DNA of 64,000 nucleotides from the NCBI GenBank assembly GCA_021613535.1, contig CP075495.1:3038001-3102000 (forward strand). The letters run 5' to 3'. Source of the DNA: Adineta vaga. Its lineage: Eukaryota; Rotifera. Shown piece by piece: positions 24,800 through 36,374 of this stretch (positions within the stretch are counted from its first letter, which is position 1; each line of letters opens with the position of its first letter). The notes below the pieces were generated by a model. It was not told where the DNA came from, did not search any database, and saw nothing but the letters and a program-made list of their open reading frames with translations. Made by a program: the position numbers and the translations under genes.

Positions 24800-27700
24800 A
24801 TGACAATGACACAACGGCAATCATCGCAAGAATCAATATTTATTTGTTTAAAATTTGGTGTGAAATATCAATCGATTCAAATCGATCGATCAAATCCGGA
24901 TGTTCTTGATCTTATTAAAAAACATGCCGAAGATATTGTTTCAAAAACAATTGGTAGTCTTGATGCAAATGATCATCTTCATCATATACAATTATTCTTA
25001 ATATCACCTGATCATCAAACACCAAGTTTAAAATTAATTAAACGTGCAAGTGATCTAACGCCAACATGTTTCATTGAAATTATTATTTGGCGTTCCGATC
25101 AAGAGACTATTACTCCACCACGTGATCATATACTTGTCGAACATAGTTATAAAAAGCCAACTTATTGTTCACATTGCGATTATTTTATGTGGGGTTTAAT
25201 CAAACAGGTTTGAAAGCAATGCAATATTCTCGGAATTTATTCGTAAGTTTTTTGTTCTATACAATTTAGGGTAAACGATGTAAAGTATGTCGACAAGACT
25301 TTCATCATCAATGTGCTGAACATTTACCAGCTGATTGTCCAGGTGATGATTCTCGAAGTAGTTCATTAATGCGTCGTGCATCATCCAATGTTACAATTAA
25401 TTCAACAGCATCTCAAGGTTTAGTCATAGTTGATGCTGATATTAAAAATGTCTCAAATGATCCTCCTGCAAAAATCAAACCACCGAAACGACCCAAGATT
25501 TTTGGTGGTAGTAATCGTGGTATTCTAGTAACTAAAACGCCAACACCTAATTCAAGATCAGCAACTATTGCTGCAACACCAACTTCATCAGCATCAAATA
25601 AAACACCTCCGATCATATCAACTTCTCAGAGAAATGATTCTGTATCCTCGATGAATGCTAATGAAACACCACCACCTCCACCATCATCAGCACCATCAAC
25701 AACGACGACGACAACTAATGGTCGAAAAAATACTCGATTTAATAATGATCAAACTTTACAAGTAAATAGTCGAACCGGTGCACCACCTAATGTAAAACCT
25801 GACCGACGAAAAGATATTAAATTAACAAATTGTCAAGAAAAAGATGGTATTTGGATAGCGACTGCACAATTTGGACGAGAAAGTCGTCATAGCAAACGTG
25901 CAGAAATAACTTACGATAAGAAGAAATTTCGTTTTACACAAAAAGATGAACAAGGCAATAAACATGTTTTTGAAATTCCTGCAGTAGATATTGAAGGTAA
26001 AGATTACTCTTAAATCATTTCAATATTCAACAAAGATATTTCATTCAATCTCATATTTAAAGATGAAAAAAATTCGTTTGAATTTATCTGTATTTTCTTC
26101 TTAGAAATCTATACATCAACATCACGATTAAAAAATAAAAATTTCGTATTTAATACATGTACGAATGTGTTTCCCACATTGTCACCCTATTCACTTCTAT
26201 TTTAATCTCGCACTTCATTTGTTATAAACAAATGTTTATCAATATTTTCTTGAAAATGTTTTCATTATTTCTAGCTAATCGATCTCAATCATCATCATCA
26301 TCTTCACCAACTATGGTTTCTAATGGTAGTTCAACTGAGACGAAATCAGTTGCACCACCATCATTAGCTGTTATTTATCAAAAGCTCGCATGTCTTCTTT
26401 TGGATACAATAAATGAAGCTGTTCAATCTACGAATGATCGTAAATTACGTTCATCATTTAAAATGGTTCGTCGAACTGGTACAGAAAATGATTCCAATGA
26501 TTTTGCTGATCTGTATGATATGAATGAAAAAGAAATTCTTGGTATGGGTCGTTTTGGTATGGTATTTGGAGGAACTATGCGTCGTAATGGTGTTCGAGTT
26601 GCAATAAAGAAAATTCAAACAGCACAATGTTCAGCAAAAGATCGAGAAAATATTGAACAAGAAGCTGCTTATTTATTTCAACTTAATCATCCGGGTATGA
26701 AATCAATTTTTCTTCTTCTTTGTTTATTCGAACTTTCAATATTGATTTTGAATTGTTTTTATAGGTATTCTCAAATTTGAAGGCATTTTTGATTTTGAAC
26801 AACATATTTTTCTGGTAACCGAACGATTGGATACTGATATGTTGAATTTTATTCTTTCAAATACAAACCCAAAAGCACGATTGAATGAAGAAGTCACACG
26901 TTTTCTTGCTTTTCAATTAGTTGCTGCTATAAGATATTTACATTTCAAAAATATCGCGTAAGTATTCAAAAGATATTGAAATAGTATTTTGATCATGTTT
27001 TTGTTTTTATCTTTAAGACATTGTGATTTGAAACCTGATAATGTATTAATTAATATATTTCCCGATGATGTCGTACATTTAAAAGTCGGTAAGTAGAGAG
27101 AATGAATATGAAGATTAGTAATCATTCTATTCTGATCTAATCTACTTAGGAAGTCTTCTTGAATCCCCTTCAAGTAGACATTATTTACAAAAATATGAAT
27201 TCTTTTCTCATAGGAGACATTTTCTAAATAAGTTTTTTGCTAGATTGCGGAAATGAATGATAATATAAGCTAAGAATATCTTTTTAATTCAATCTTTTCA
27301 TATTCTAGGTGATTTTGGATATGCACGAACTATTCATGAACATTCATTACGTTATACAAAAGTAGGTACAACAGCATATTTACCGCCTGAAGTATCGCAT
27401 GATCAATGGCGTCATGCTCGTGGTTATAATAAAACAGTCGAGTATGTATTTTTATTATTGAAAGAAACGAGAACACATTAAAATATGATTGTTTGTAGTA
27501 TGTGGGCAATAGGTGTAATTATATTTGTAAGTTTAACCGGTTATTTTCCTTTTCATGAAGAAACGGATATTTTACCACAACTTGACAATATTCCAAAATT
27601 ATTTCAAGATGATATATTTACTCTTATAACAAGTGAAGTAAAAGACTTATTACGTTATCGATTATTAGTACCGGATGCCGGTCATCGAATGCATTCGGCT

Positions 27701-27865
27701 GGTGTAATTTATCATGATTGGTTTCAAAAATCGCAAAGTTTACTTGCCTCTTGTAAACAACTTGAAGAATGTTTAGAGAAAAAATGGTTAACATTATTTT
27801 TTGAAGAAACAGATTCAAGTACATCTGTTCCGGTTACCACTACTGAAGAAAGTGACAGTAGTTAA
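24800..27865 (+). CDS. PRKD: Protein kinase D (PKD/DKF) with a single C1 domain
   Basis: Ser/Thr kinase of the CAMK group that acts downstream of diacylglycerol and PKC. Exons 24800-25207, 25270-25996, 26105-26158, 26275-26694, 26765-26957, 27018-27088, 27309-27441, 27499-27865; 790 residues. Residues ~10-105 match the PKD N-terminal ubiquitin-like domain (CLKFGVKYQSIQI, LKLIKRASDLTPTCFIEI). A C1 domain follows at ~115-164 (HSYKKPTYCSHCDYFMWGL, then GKRCKVCRQDFHHQC). Next is a Ser/Thr/Pro-rich linker and a divergent PH-like block (~320-395) completed by a 54-nt exon. The kinase (~477-730) has GMGRFGMV, VAIKK, HCDLKPDN, DFGYAR and the activation-loop pair HSLRYTKVGT. The second C1 domain of animal PKDs is missing, and APE reads PPE. 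Catalytic residues are intact. Confidence 0.92.
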
Positions 27866-27870
27866 ATAAA

Positions 27871-28504
27871 ACTAATCTATACATATGATCTAGTCAAATA
27901 TATGTTGTGAATCTCGGGATGATTAAAGCAACAATTTGATTGATAGAAGAAATCGCTTTTTTTGTTTGTTTTGATTGAACAATGATTTGTCGATTGATTG
28001 ATGTAATTGTTTGTTTTTCTTTTCTTTTCGTGCCATTTTTCGCAATTCAATTTTTTCTTCTATTCAATGTCCTCGATAATAATATTGAAGTTTTTTGTTT
28101 TTGTATACACCCTTTTTTTCTATTCTATAAAGTGAAAAAAAAATTCAATAAAACAAAAACTCCATTATATCGAATTGAACGAACGAACGAACTATTGCAT
28201 ATACGTTGTAGTTAATACAATAGTGTTTTCTTCCTTTCCTTTTCACAGGAAAACACTACACTATCGGAAAGAAAAGATGGCTCTAGGAAGCAGTAAACAC
28301 ATTCTAACATTTGAAGATTAACTGGTCTTAAATATCAACCTATCAGATGAGTTATATAACAGTAGTAGTAGTAGTAGGTGATATTTAATAGTAGAAAGAA
28401 CGCGTTTCTTCTCATTTTCTTTTCATTTAGAATTACTATTGAAATCAAGGTTAGCCATTTGTTCGTATCCTTGAGATTTCTATTATTATCAAAACAAAAT
28501 AAAA
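27871..28504. other. Short intergenic region, PKD 3' flank and Elongin C promoter
   Basis: AATAAA overlaps the PKD stop (27865-27870). The rest is T-rich non-coding DNA with GAAC and TAG microsatellite runs (near 28182-28193 and 28361-28375). Confidence 0.5.
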
Positions 28505-28944
28505 ATGACGACAAATAAGAATGATCTCAATTGTGAGACTCCGAAAGATATGTATGTAAAACTAATCTCATCCGATGGACATGAATTCTATATAAAACGT
28601 GATTTGGCTCTTATGTCTCAAACAATTCGAGCCATGCTAAGTGGACCCGGTTTGTGTTTCGTAGATTTCTCTTCAATTCAATACCTTTCCTTCTAGGACA
28701 ATATGCTGAAAACGAAACAAATATTATTCATTTTCGAAGTATTAGTTCACAAGTATAAAATTTTTGTCAAAATCAATTTTCCTATGTTAGATATCTTGTA
28801 ATTTCTTAGGTTTTAGCACGTATTTGTTCATATTTTGCATACAAAGCTCGATATTCCAATTCTGCTATTGAAATACCTGAATTTCCAATTGCACCGGAAA
28901 ATGCTTTGGAAATACTTATGGCCGCCAATTTTCTCGATTGTTAA
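28505..28944 (+). CDS. ELOC: Elongin C
   Basis: Three exons, 28505-28649, 28697-28752 and 28810-28944, encode 111 residues (human 112). The BTB/SKP1-fold protein is nearly collinear with vertebrate Elongin [14 protein letters not shown], the KAMLSGPG-type segment [16 protein letters not shown], the [14 protein letters not shown] block and the invariant C-terminus LMAANFLDC. It bridges Elongin B and BC-box proteins (VHL, SOCS) in cullin-2/5 ubiquitin ligases and is part of the Elongin transcription factor. The central part ([20 protein letters not shown]) is slightly diverged, but interface residues look retained. A short, clean, surely functional gene. Confidence 0.97.
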
Positions 28945-31466
28945 GCTGAAATATTAGTCATTAAAGATCTATTTTAACCATCTCACAGTATAGTCAATAA
29001 TTACATGTATATGTATCTGTTTGTTTTGTCTTTTTGTGCACAACAAATACTCATAAAGTTTCAAATCATTTAAATAATGATTACAATTACAGTTCTGTTT
29101 TTGTTCTTTCAATTAATTAAATAAATATATAATTTAATTATTCGATCTTTCCTTTTTTTGAGAATTTGAAAATCTCTGATTATCTCTCTATAAATAAAAG
29201 ACTATTTCAAGAAAACTTTCCCTTATTTCATACATCAATAAGTACATGACAATATCGTAATGTAGCTCATTATATTATTCTGTTATTTAGTTGCTATGGT
29301 ATCGTCTTTTTTCTTTGCCTCAATATGGTAGACATGCTAAACATACGTATCCATTTTTTTTTCCACACAATTTCCATGTTAACAGATGAAAAGTTGAGAA
29401 AAATCATAGAATAATATCTAACTATCGAGTTCTTAGACTTTTACGATGTTGAAAATAGTTTCTACATGTTCATATTCTAATTACATCTTTAAGTGTATAC
29501 AAACAAGAATTGTTTCCCAAAAGATATCCCAACTCTCCAAACACATCTGATTTCAAATGCATAATCTCACTACAATTCCCACATTGTATACACATCACTT
29601 GAGAATTATACAATCATCATCATTCCACGTTTTTCCCTTTCCTGTATTGTACATTTTGCTTAACATTCTCATCAAGTTGTTGGCAACTATAACATATTGA
29701 GCTGATTTCACTTTTTTTTTTTGAAACAAAAAAGTCACATTATTTCTCAATGAATAAAAGTCATTGACAATAACAACAAAAACAGAACAATCTATTTTAA
29801 TCACAATAATAGCAATAACATTTAAATGTATTTCTCTCTATCTGTCCGCCTTCACTCTGCTCTTTGCGGCTCATTAATTCTTTACATAGAAGTACGACGA
29901 CGACGACGACGACTGAATCGAGAATGTCATTTTCAGATTGATGATGATATTAAGAGATCACAAATCGATTGTAGATTTCATCGAAAATATAAACAAATCT
30001 CTTCATGGAATGAAATATCACATCATTAGTTATCACACAATGTTCAAGCTTCGGATAGGTTTAATTCACGATTCTTTTCTCTAAGTTATTACAAAGACAG
30101 TCTTCATTTTTACATATATACAAACAAATGCAAGTCTGAAGAGTATGAATATATGCATAAACATGTACATAGTTGATTTTATCGAATGATCGGCACGTAG
30201 ACATAATCAATGATCGATCAAATCGAATGTTACAAGAAAGAGAAATATCTTGTTCAACTGATTGTTCACGTGCGAATAACTTATTCTATTTAATCATCAT
30301 CTTTGCCTCGATATGTTAGATTATATAATCATATCGATAAACTAACTCCTAGCATAAACAAGACACGCATGGTTACTATTTATCAATAGCACTTTACTAA
30401 ATACATTTCTTTGTTTCACTAGAATAGTCATTCTTCAAATCGATTGTTCAATTTTGCAACATTGAGACATTCAAAACGATTTACTGACAATAGAATATAC
30501 ATTAATCATGCACGTACGCAAACGCTCGTTATAGAACAATGAAAATGGTTAACTATACATATGTATATACACATTTGATTAGATTTGAGACTCAATAAAT
30601 CAACCTTGAGATAGACTAGTTAATTGATGAGACAGCTGGTTTTCGAAGAAAAGAATTTCTTTCTATTCTCATTTGATATAATCATCATCTTCTGACTTAG
30701 ATGAAAGATCGAACTTCTAAAAGACGACTATAATCAATCATGTATCGATATCTTTGATCAATGATTAGTTCCTATAATCATCAGGAATTGCAAGGCATAT
30801 GTCATTAAATCGACAAATTCATTTGAAATGGTTCATTGAAACAATACCAAGGACAAGTCAATCATCATTGAACAAATCTTAGTCATACAATATCATTATA
30901 TTTCTTTTCTTCACACTTGTCAATATATCATTAAAAGAGAAAGAACCATCAAATTGAATTCTACTTCTAATCATCATCAAAAAAAAGGAACAAAGAAAAA
31001 TAGTGATTGTTCTCGTCTATTTTTTCCTTTAAATGTTCACAATCAATCAAATCTGTATTCTTTGTTTACAGCATATATACATTTTACAAGCTCATAGAAG
31101 TATGACAAATGAAAAAAGAAAATTTTTAGAATGATTGACCAACGAACGGAAGACTTATATATGCAATTGACCTTTCTAATCGAGACAATACTACTGATCT
31201 ATTGATTTTTGCTCTTCGCCATCGATACATCGAATAAGTAAATGACGTGCGTTTCTTTAAGATGTTTGCCTATCGTCGCTAAATATACATACATAATACT
31301 ATACAACACCCATGCTCAGCTCAAATTTCAGATTGACAACTAACATCAACGAGAAGAGAAAAAAAGAAGCATTATCGATCACATACAATTCTTGTTGTTG
31401 TTGTTGTTTTTACATTCGAAAGTTTATTAAAAAGAAAAGCAAAATATGTATAGATTTAGATTGTTT
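28945..31466. other. Gene-poor intergenic region between convergent genes
   Basis: 2.5 kb of AT-rich DNA between the Elongin C and Shisa-like 3' ends. It contains a (GAC)n tract at 29894-29913, a (GTT)n run near 31392-31410 and no credible exon on either strand. Confidence 0.55.
29894..29913. repeat. (GAC)n microsatellite
   Basis: Six to seven ACG/GAC units in the gap between Elongin C and the Shisa-like gene. Confidence 0.85.
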
Positions 31467-32195
31467 CTACACCATATCATCATTTGGTTGTCGTTTTCCA
31501 TGATAGAAATGATATGGTTGATCATTATTAAGTTCAATACTATGAGAAGACATGCTCGGATAGATATTCATTGGTTGATCAGCAGCAATAAGAAAATCTT
31601 TCCAATCATTAAAATAAATATCTGATGGTATTCGACCTGATGTTGATGATGAACTTGCTGTTGATGATGGAGCTATTGTTGTCGTCGTTAATGTATCTCG
31701 AGTTTGTTGATGAGATAATGGAGATTTATTATTTAAACGTGAATGATAATCATGAAGAAAGAATTGATGATGTGGAGGTGAAAATGGAAAATGATCGACA
31801 AGTAAAGTAGTTTTTGTTGCATGTTTTTCTTGATGTTTTCGTCGATTTTTTTGATTTCGATGACGAGACCAAAAACATATACTTATAAAGATTAATAAGA
31901 ATACAATAATAGTTATCAGAATACAGATTAAAAGAATAGGTAATGTTAATAGGGATGAAGATTTTCGATCGTTGAAAAGCAATGATGTTTCACTTGTTGC
32001 ATAAGAATTTAATAGATTAGATGATGAAGAAGAAGTTTTATGAAAATTTTCTACTGTACAACAATAACGATGAGAATCAGATTCGCAACAGATTTGAATT
32101 TGACCAGCTAATGGTGGACATTCAAAACCATTATTCCATACGCCGATTGAGTCCAAAAAACCTGGACAGCTTGTTCTCTGATCATCGGGATTCAT
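31467..32195 (-). CDS. Shisa-like single-pass membrane protein (5' end uncertain)
   Basis: One long exon with stop at 31467-31469. The N-terminal part carries a Shisa cysteine domain (CPGFLDSIGVWNNGFECP, then ICCESDSHRYCCT), with the family's G-x-W and paired CC patterns. After a Ser-rich spacer there is one strong membrane span (about residues 82-109), then a basic stop-transfer (RHRNQKNRRKH) and a Ser/Thr/His/Pro-rich cytosolic tail ending KRQPNDDMV. Shisa proteins sit in ER or plasma membrane and modulate receptors. A signal peptide is expected but the ATG at 32195 gives none. A good minus-strand donor (GTAAGT, plus 32265-32270) lies upstream, and 32300-32464 encodes hydrophobic frames, so a 5' exon probably exists, but I found no frame that joins cleanly. 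Confidence 0.75.
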   Translation of the reverse strand: MNPDDQRTSCPGFLDSIGVWNNGFECPPLAGQIQICCESDSHRYCCTVENFHKTSSSSSNLLNSYATSETSLLFNDRKSSSLLTLPILLICILITIIVFLLIFISICFWSRHRNQKNRRKHQEKHATKTTLLVDHFPFSPPHHQFFLHDYHSRLNNKSPLSHQQTRDTLTTTTIAPSSTASSSSTSGRIPSDIYFNDWKDFLIAADQPMNIYPSMSSHSIELNNDQPYHFYHGKRQPNDDMV

Positions 32196-32270
32196 AATTC
32201 TTTAGAAACAAAACGAAAATATTAATAACAACAACATCAAATAATTAGATCATCGAAAGTGTCAACTTAC

Positions 32271-35200
32271 CAGTCGACTTGTATTACATACAAAACTTAT
32301 TGTTTCTCTTCTATTGAAATGATTAGATGAAAAGAATCTGAAACGAAGAGAATAACAGAAGAATGATACACAGCGAGAAAAGAAGAGAAGAGAAGAAAAA
32401 TATATGTTCGACAAACATCTCTCTCTCTCTCTTTCTCTGTTCTTTTCTCTTCTACCGTTCTCATCTTATGTAGATGCAGATCATCATTACCGATCGTATC
32501 AAGCAAGCAAAAAAAAGTCGAACATGAAGAGTTATTAAATAAGGAAGATCATCTCAATATTTTAATGCTTCTTGTATGACAATAGAACTAATCAATCGAT
32601 TCTATTAGACTATTCACATAGTAGGAAAAAAGAACTTCCTACACATATCATTTATCTGATAAATACAAACAAATAAACAAAAACGGGAGCAAAAGATATA
32701 GAAACGCCCCACACAAAAATGCAATACATAAGCATGTCGTAACGATTAACTTTCAATTTTGCCCCATATGTCCATATATCCTTCTTTAGCCTATTGGATT
32801 CTAATGGTATCGTTTATCTCAAAGTTGATTGACACCAAAAGTCGAACTAGGATTAGATCGTCATTCAGATCATAATGAGAAAGAAAAAAGAACTATGTTC
32901 TTTACCTTTCTCTCTCTTTTTTTTCTCATTCATACATTTTTTTGCTACTCTCTTTTTAATCACATCTAACCTTGATAAATGGTATTAAAACGTGAGAATA
33001 GAAGGAGAAAAAAAGAAAGATTTTCATTGTCAATCACCCTCTCATAACTATTACATATTCATTCCACTGCTGAACTAACTTATTCGTCGTCCATTACTTT
33101 CAAGCATCTGTATGTGCACATTTGATAAGAAGAAAAAAGTGCCCAATGACTTACATATGTTGTTGCTGTCATCATCATCATCATCAACTTGGAAAAGGAC
33201 TATATGCATGTGATATACTCTCTGGGATAGAAGCATACGTCGTTAATGAGCTTCTCTTCATCAACATCGTGTAACATGTTGAACATAGTCTCACCATTAT
33301 CATAGTTCGGATATAAAGGGCATCTAGAGTAATCATGGAAAAAACAACAAAAAACAACAACAATATCAACAGTAGTACCATCCTATTCATTATGTAACAA
33401 ATGATTCATTAAGCTGTGGAATTGTTCATTCTCTCGACTTAGCGCTAATGATGAACTTTGCTTACTCGACTATAATCGCACAATGACAAGCAATGTCTAC
33501 TTGTGACAAGCACGTTAATGAGTCTTGTTGTGATTCCGATTTTCCTATGTAATAAATAAGAAGAACATAGAGAAGAAAGAAAAAGTAGTGCCTGTACATG
33601 ATTAGTGCTAGGCACATGGACATGGAGCTTTTACATAATGACACAGACGAATGCACAGCTGGATTCTGCTCTCTACATTTGTCTGCGAACACATTATGAA
33701 ATCTAGCAGATCAGTGTGAACAATGAGACAACTAGAAATATGCACCATAAGGTGATCTACCATGTACATGTGTAAACTAACTACCTGTATATAATCATAA
33801 TACCCCCTGTACATAACAGTAAATATCACCTTCGGTTCTATAAAAATAGAATCGATAAGAAAAAAAGATACATATTCTATTGTCTTGTTATGTTATTCTC
33901 AAGTATTTAACAGAACGATAATCGTCACCTTTGCCTTTTCTTTTAAGTTGATCATTTGCTTTGATGATGTCAATTTCAACAATATAAATTTTATGTTATC
34001 ATCGGTCATTATGATTTCTGTTAATTGATTAGAACAATATGACAATACTTTATCGTTTGATACGATGAGAAAGAAATCGTGTTGTTCTCGCATATTTATA
34101 TATATATATATATTCATGCCATCGTTAGTTTCAATTGACGAAAATATTGTCGAGAAAAATCTGTTACTTAGCAGATGTTAACGTTTATAGATATACATAG
34201 ATGAATGTCCTTTTGTTGAAAAGGTTATCAAGTGTTTTTAGATATATTCTATTTATTGCCACATTTAATTAGTCAACGCTAGTAATAAGGATCTCTTTTT
34301 TTTACATATACAATTTTTATTCAACGAAATAATTCATGGGAAACTCTCATTATTCTCTTTTTTTTCAAATAGAATATCTGACAAATTACTCTTAGGAATT
34401 ACGATCTATTATATAGAACTAGGATAATTATTTCAATGAATCAATTCGATAAAAAGACATATTATAACTTCTCATTTTATCTTATCTATTCGTTCAAAGA
34501 GAAAATTTTTTGTCTTTCTTCTTGAAATTCAAGAGAAATATTTGTTAGAAAAATGAATTGTTTCCAGATGATAAAACTTCTTTCTTCTTACCTTTCTTTC
34601 CTTCAATCAAACAATCAATGAAGTGCAAATCATAACCGTTCCAATCTTTAATAACATTTTCCTCTCTTTTTATAGACATATTTAAAAGAAATAGCGGCAT
34701 CGACAATGTCGGCTAACATCCAGACATACTTCAAAAGTTCAATCGATAATTGGTGTACTCTTCAAACATTCAATCTCTTGTTGCTTTTTTCTATCGCATT
34801 CACTTTCTTCTATTTCCTGTTGATTTATGTTCAACTGATAACTGATCTCTCTCTCTCCGTTTCGTTGTATCATCAACCGCATGATCAAAAAATGCAAACT
34901 TGCCGCAGCTGAAACAATAACTAGGATATATTCATAAAACTCAACATGTAACAACGAAAAAAAACCAAAAAAAAATGAAAAACAGAAAAAACAAATAAGA
35001 AAACAAAACGAGAGGTGATATTAGTAATGAGTATGCAATAAGATAAGAAAAAAAAAATGAACACTGTTGGTTATGTGTTGAATAGGTATGTTGTACAATA
35101 TAACTCTTCAAGACAAGCAGGTACAAAAAAAATCCACCATTGATAGCGCGAATATAGGATAAATATTTTCTTTTTTCTTCTTCTGTGTGCATATTTGAAA

Positions 35201-36374
35201 GAAACAAGAGAACAAAAATAAGCTACGTTACAAAGCACAATCACAATCACAGTACAAAACAAACGAGAAGAAAAAAAAAGACATAATTACTTTAGATTTG
35301 TTGCTAAATACACGAAACAATATATAAATACTCTGACTTGACTTTTTTTTGTTTTGTTTGGTAAGATAGAATTCTATAGACGAACACGAGAAATAACAAC
35401 AACAATAGTAATAAATGGAAGAGAATATGAAAAGACATGAATATAGATTAGTACACAGAAGAGTAAAATGTTTAGTATTTTGTTTTTTGATCATACGCAC
35501 GCACACGGTTTAGAAATACAAGAATGCTTTTTTTTTTGTTTTGATCGATCAAAAAGTAAGAAATGCCGATGAGTTGTATTAATACTGAGAAAAACCACGA
35601 TAAAAAATATAAATAAATAGATACGACATTGAAAAATATAATCGAATATAAACAGGCTCTTTACTGGGTGACGTACAAATATGTATAATGTAAGTGGTAG
35701 AAGGAATGGATATTAGTAAGTACTATGTACAGGCACAAAGGCCAGACAAAGTTAGGTTAAACAAAACTATATACAGTTAAAACAAGAAGAAGAAGAACAA
35801 AAGTGAATCTTTCCCGGTTTACAGATAGAGCGACAGTGATCTGATTGTCGCAGCAAGAGTATTTTAGCAATAGAGACATGTATAAAAAGAAAACAAATCA
35901 TAACAAATCTACTAACCACAAAAATAACAAACAAAAAAAAAGTTAAGGGAAAAATTAAAAAAGAAAGAAAGAAAACGAAAAAGTTGACAACAAATAACAA
36001 AACAACAAGATAATAGTGATCATTTAAAAAAAGAAAGTTTTAACAAACAACAAACAATGATTTCTACATATCTTTGTTCTAATGGAGAATTTCGTCTTCG
36101 GCTTCTCTTGTGTTTCCATAGATATTTCTGGTTTTCTGATGTTCGATTAAACAACAAAGAAAAAAAACAAACAAAATCTTTCCTTAGATGATAGCACATT
36201 AGTGTGCACATGCGCGTCAAGTTTTCAAAGAGAAAAAGAACAATGAGCTACACAGCAAGCATTAGTGGTAATAGCAAGGTGGAGACTAGATAGATGAGGA
36301 AATATAAAGGTGAAGAGATAAAGATTAGCAAAAGAAAAACTTAATGAAATGAAATTAAACGATCTTCTTTTCTT
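32271..36374. other. Upstream of Shisa-like gene and probable long 3' UTR of brat
   Basis: 4.1 kb without a recognised gene. From about 34950 to 36370 the plus strand is strongly A-rich and T-poor in long stretches, i.e. the brat-sense strand is T-rich, which fits a long 3' UTR of brat. A frame at 34706-34912 encodes 68 residues with one hydrophobic span and codon choice unlike nearby genes; see findings. Confidence 0.45.
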
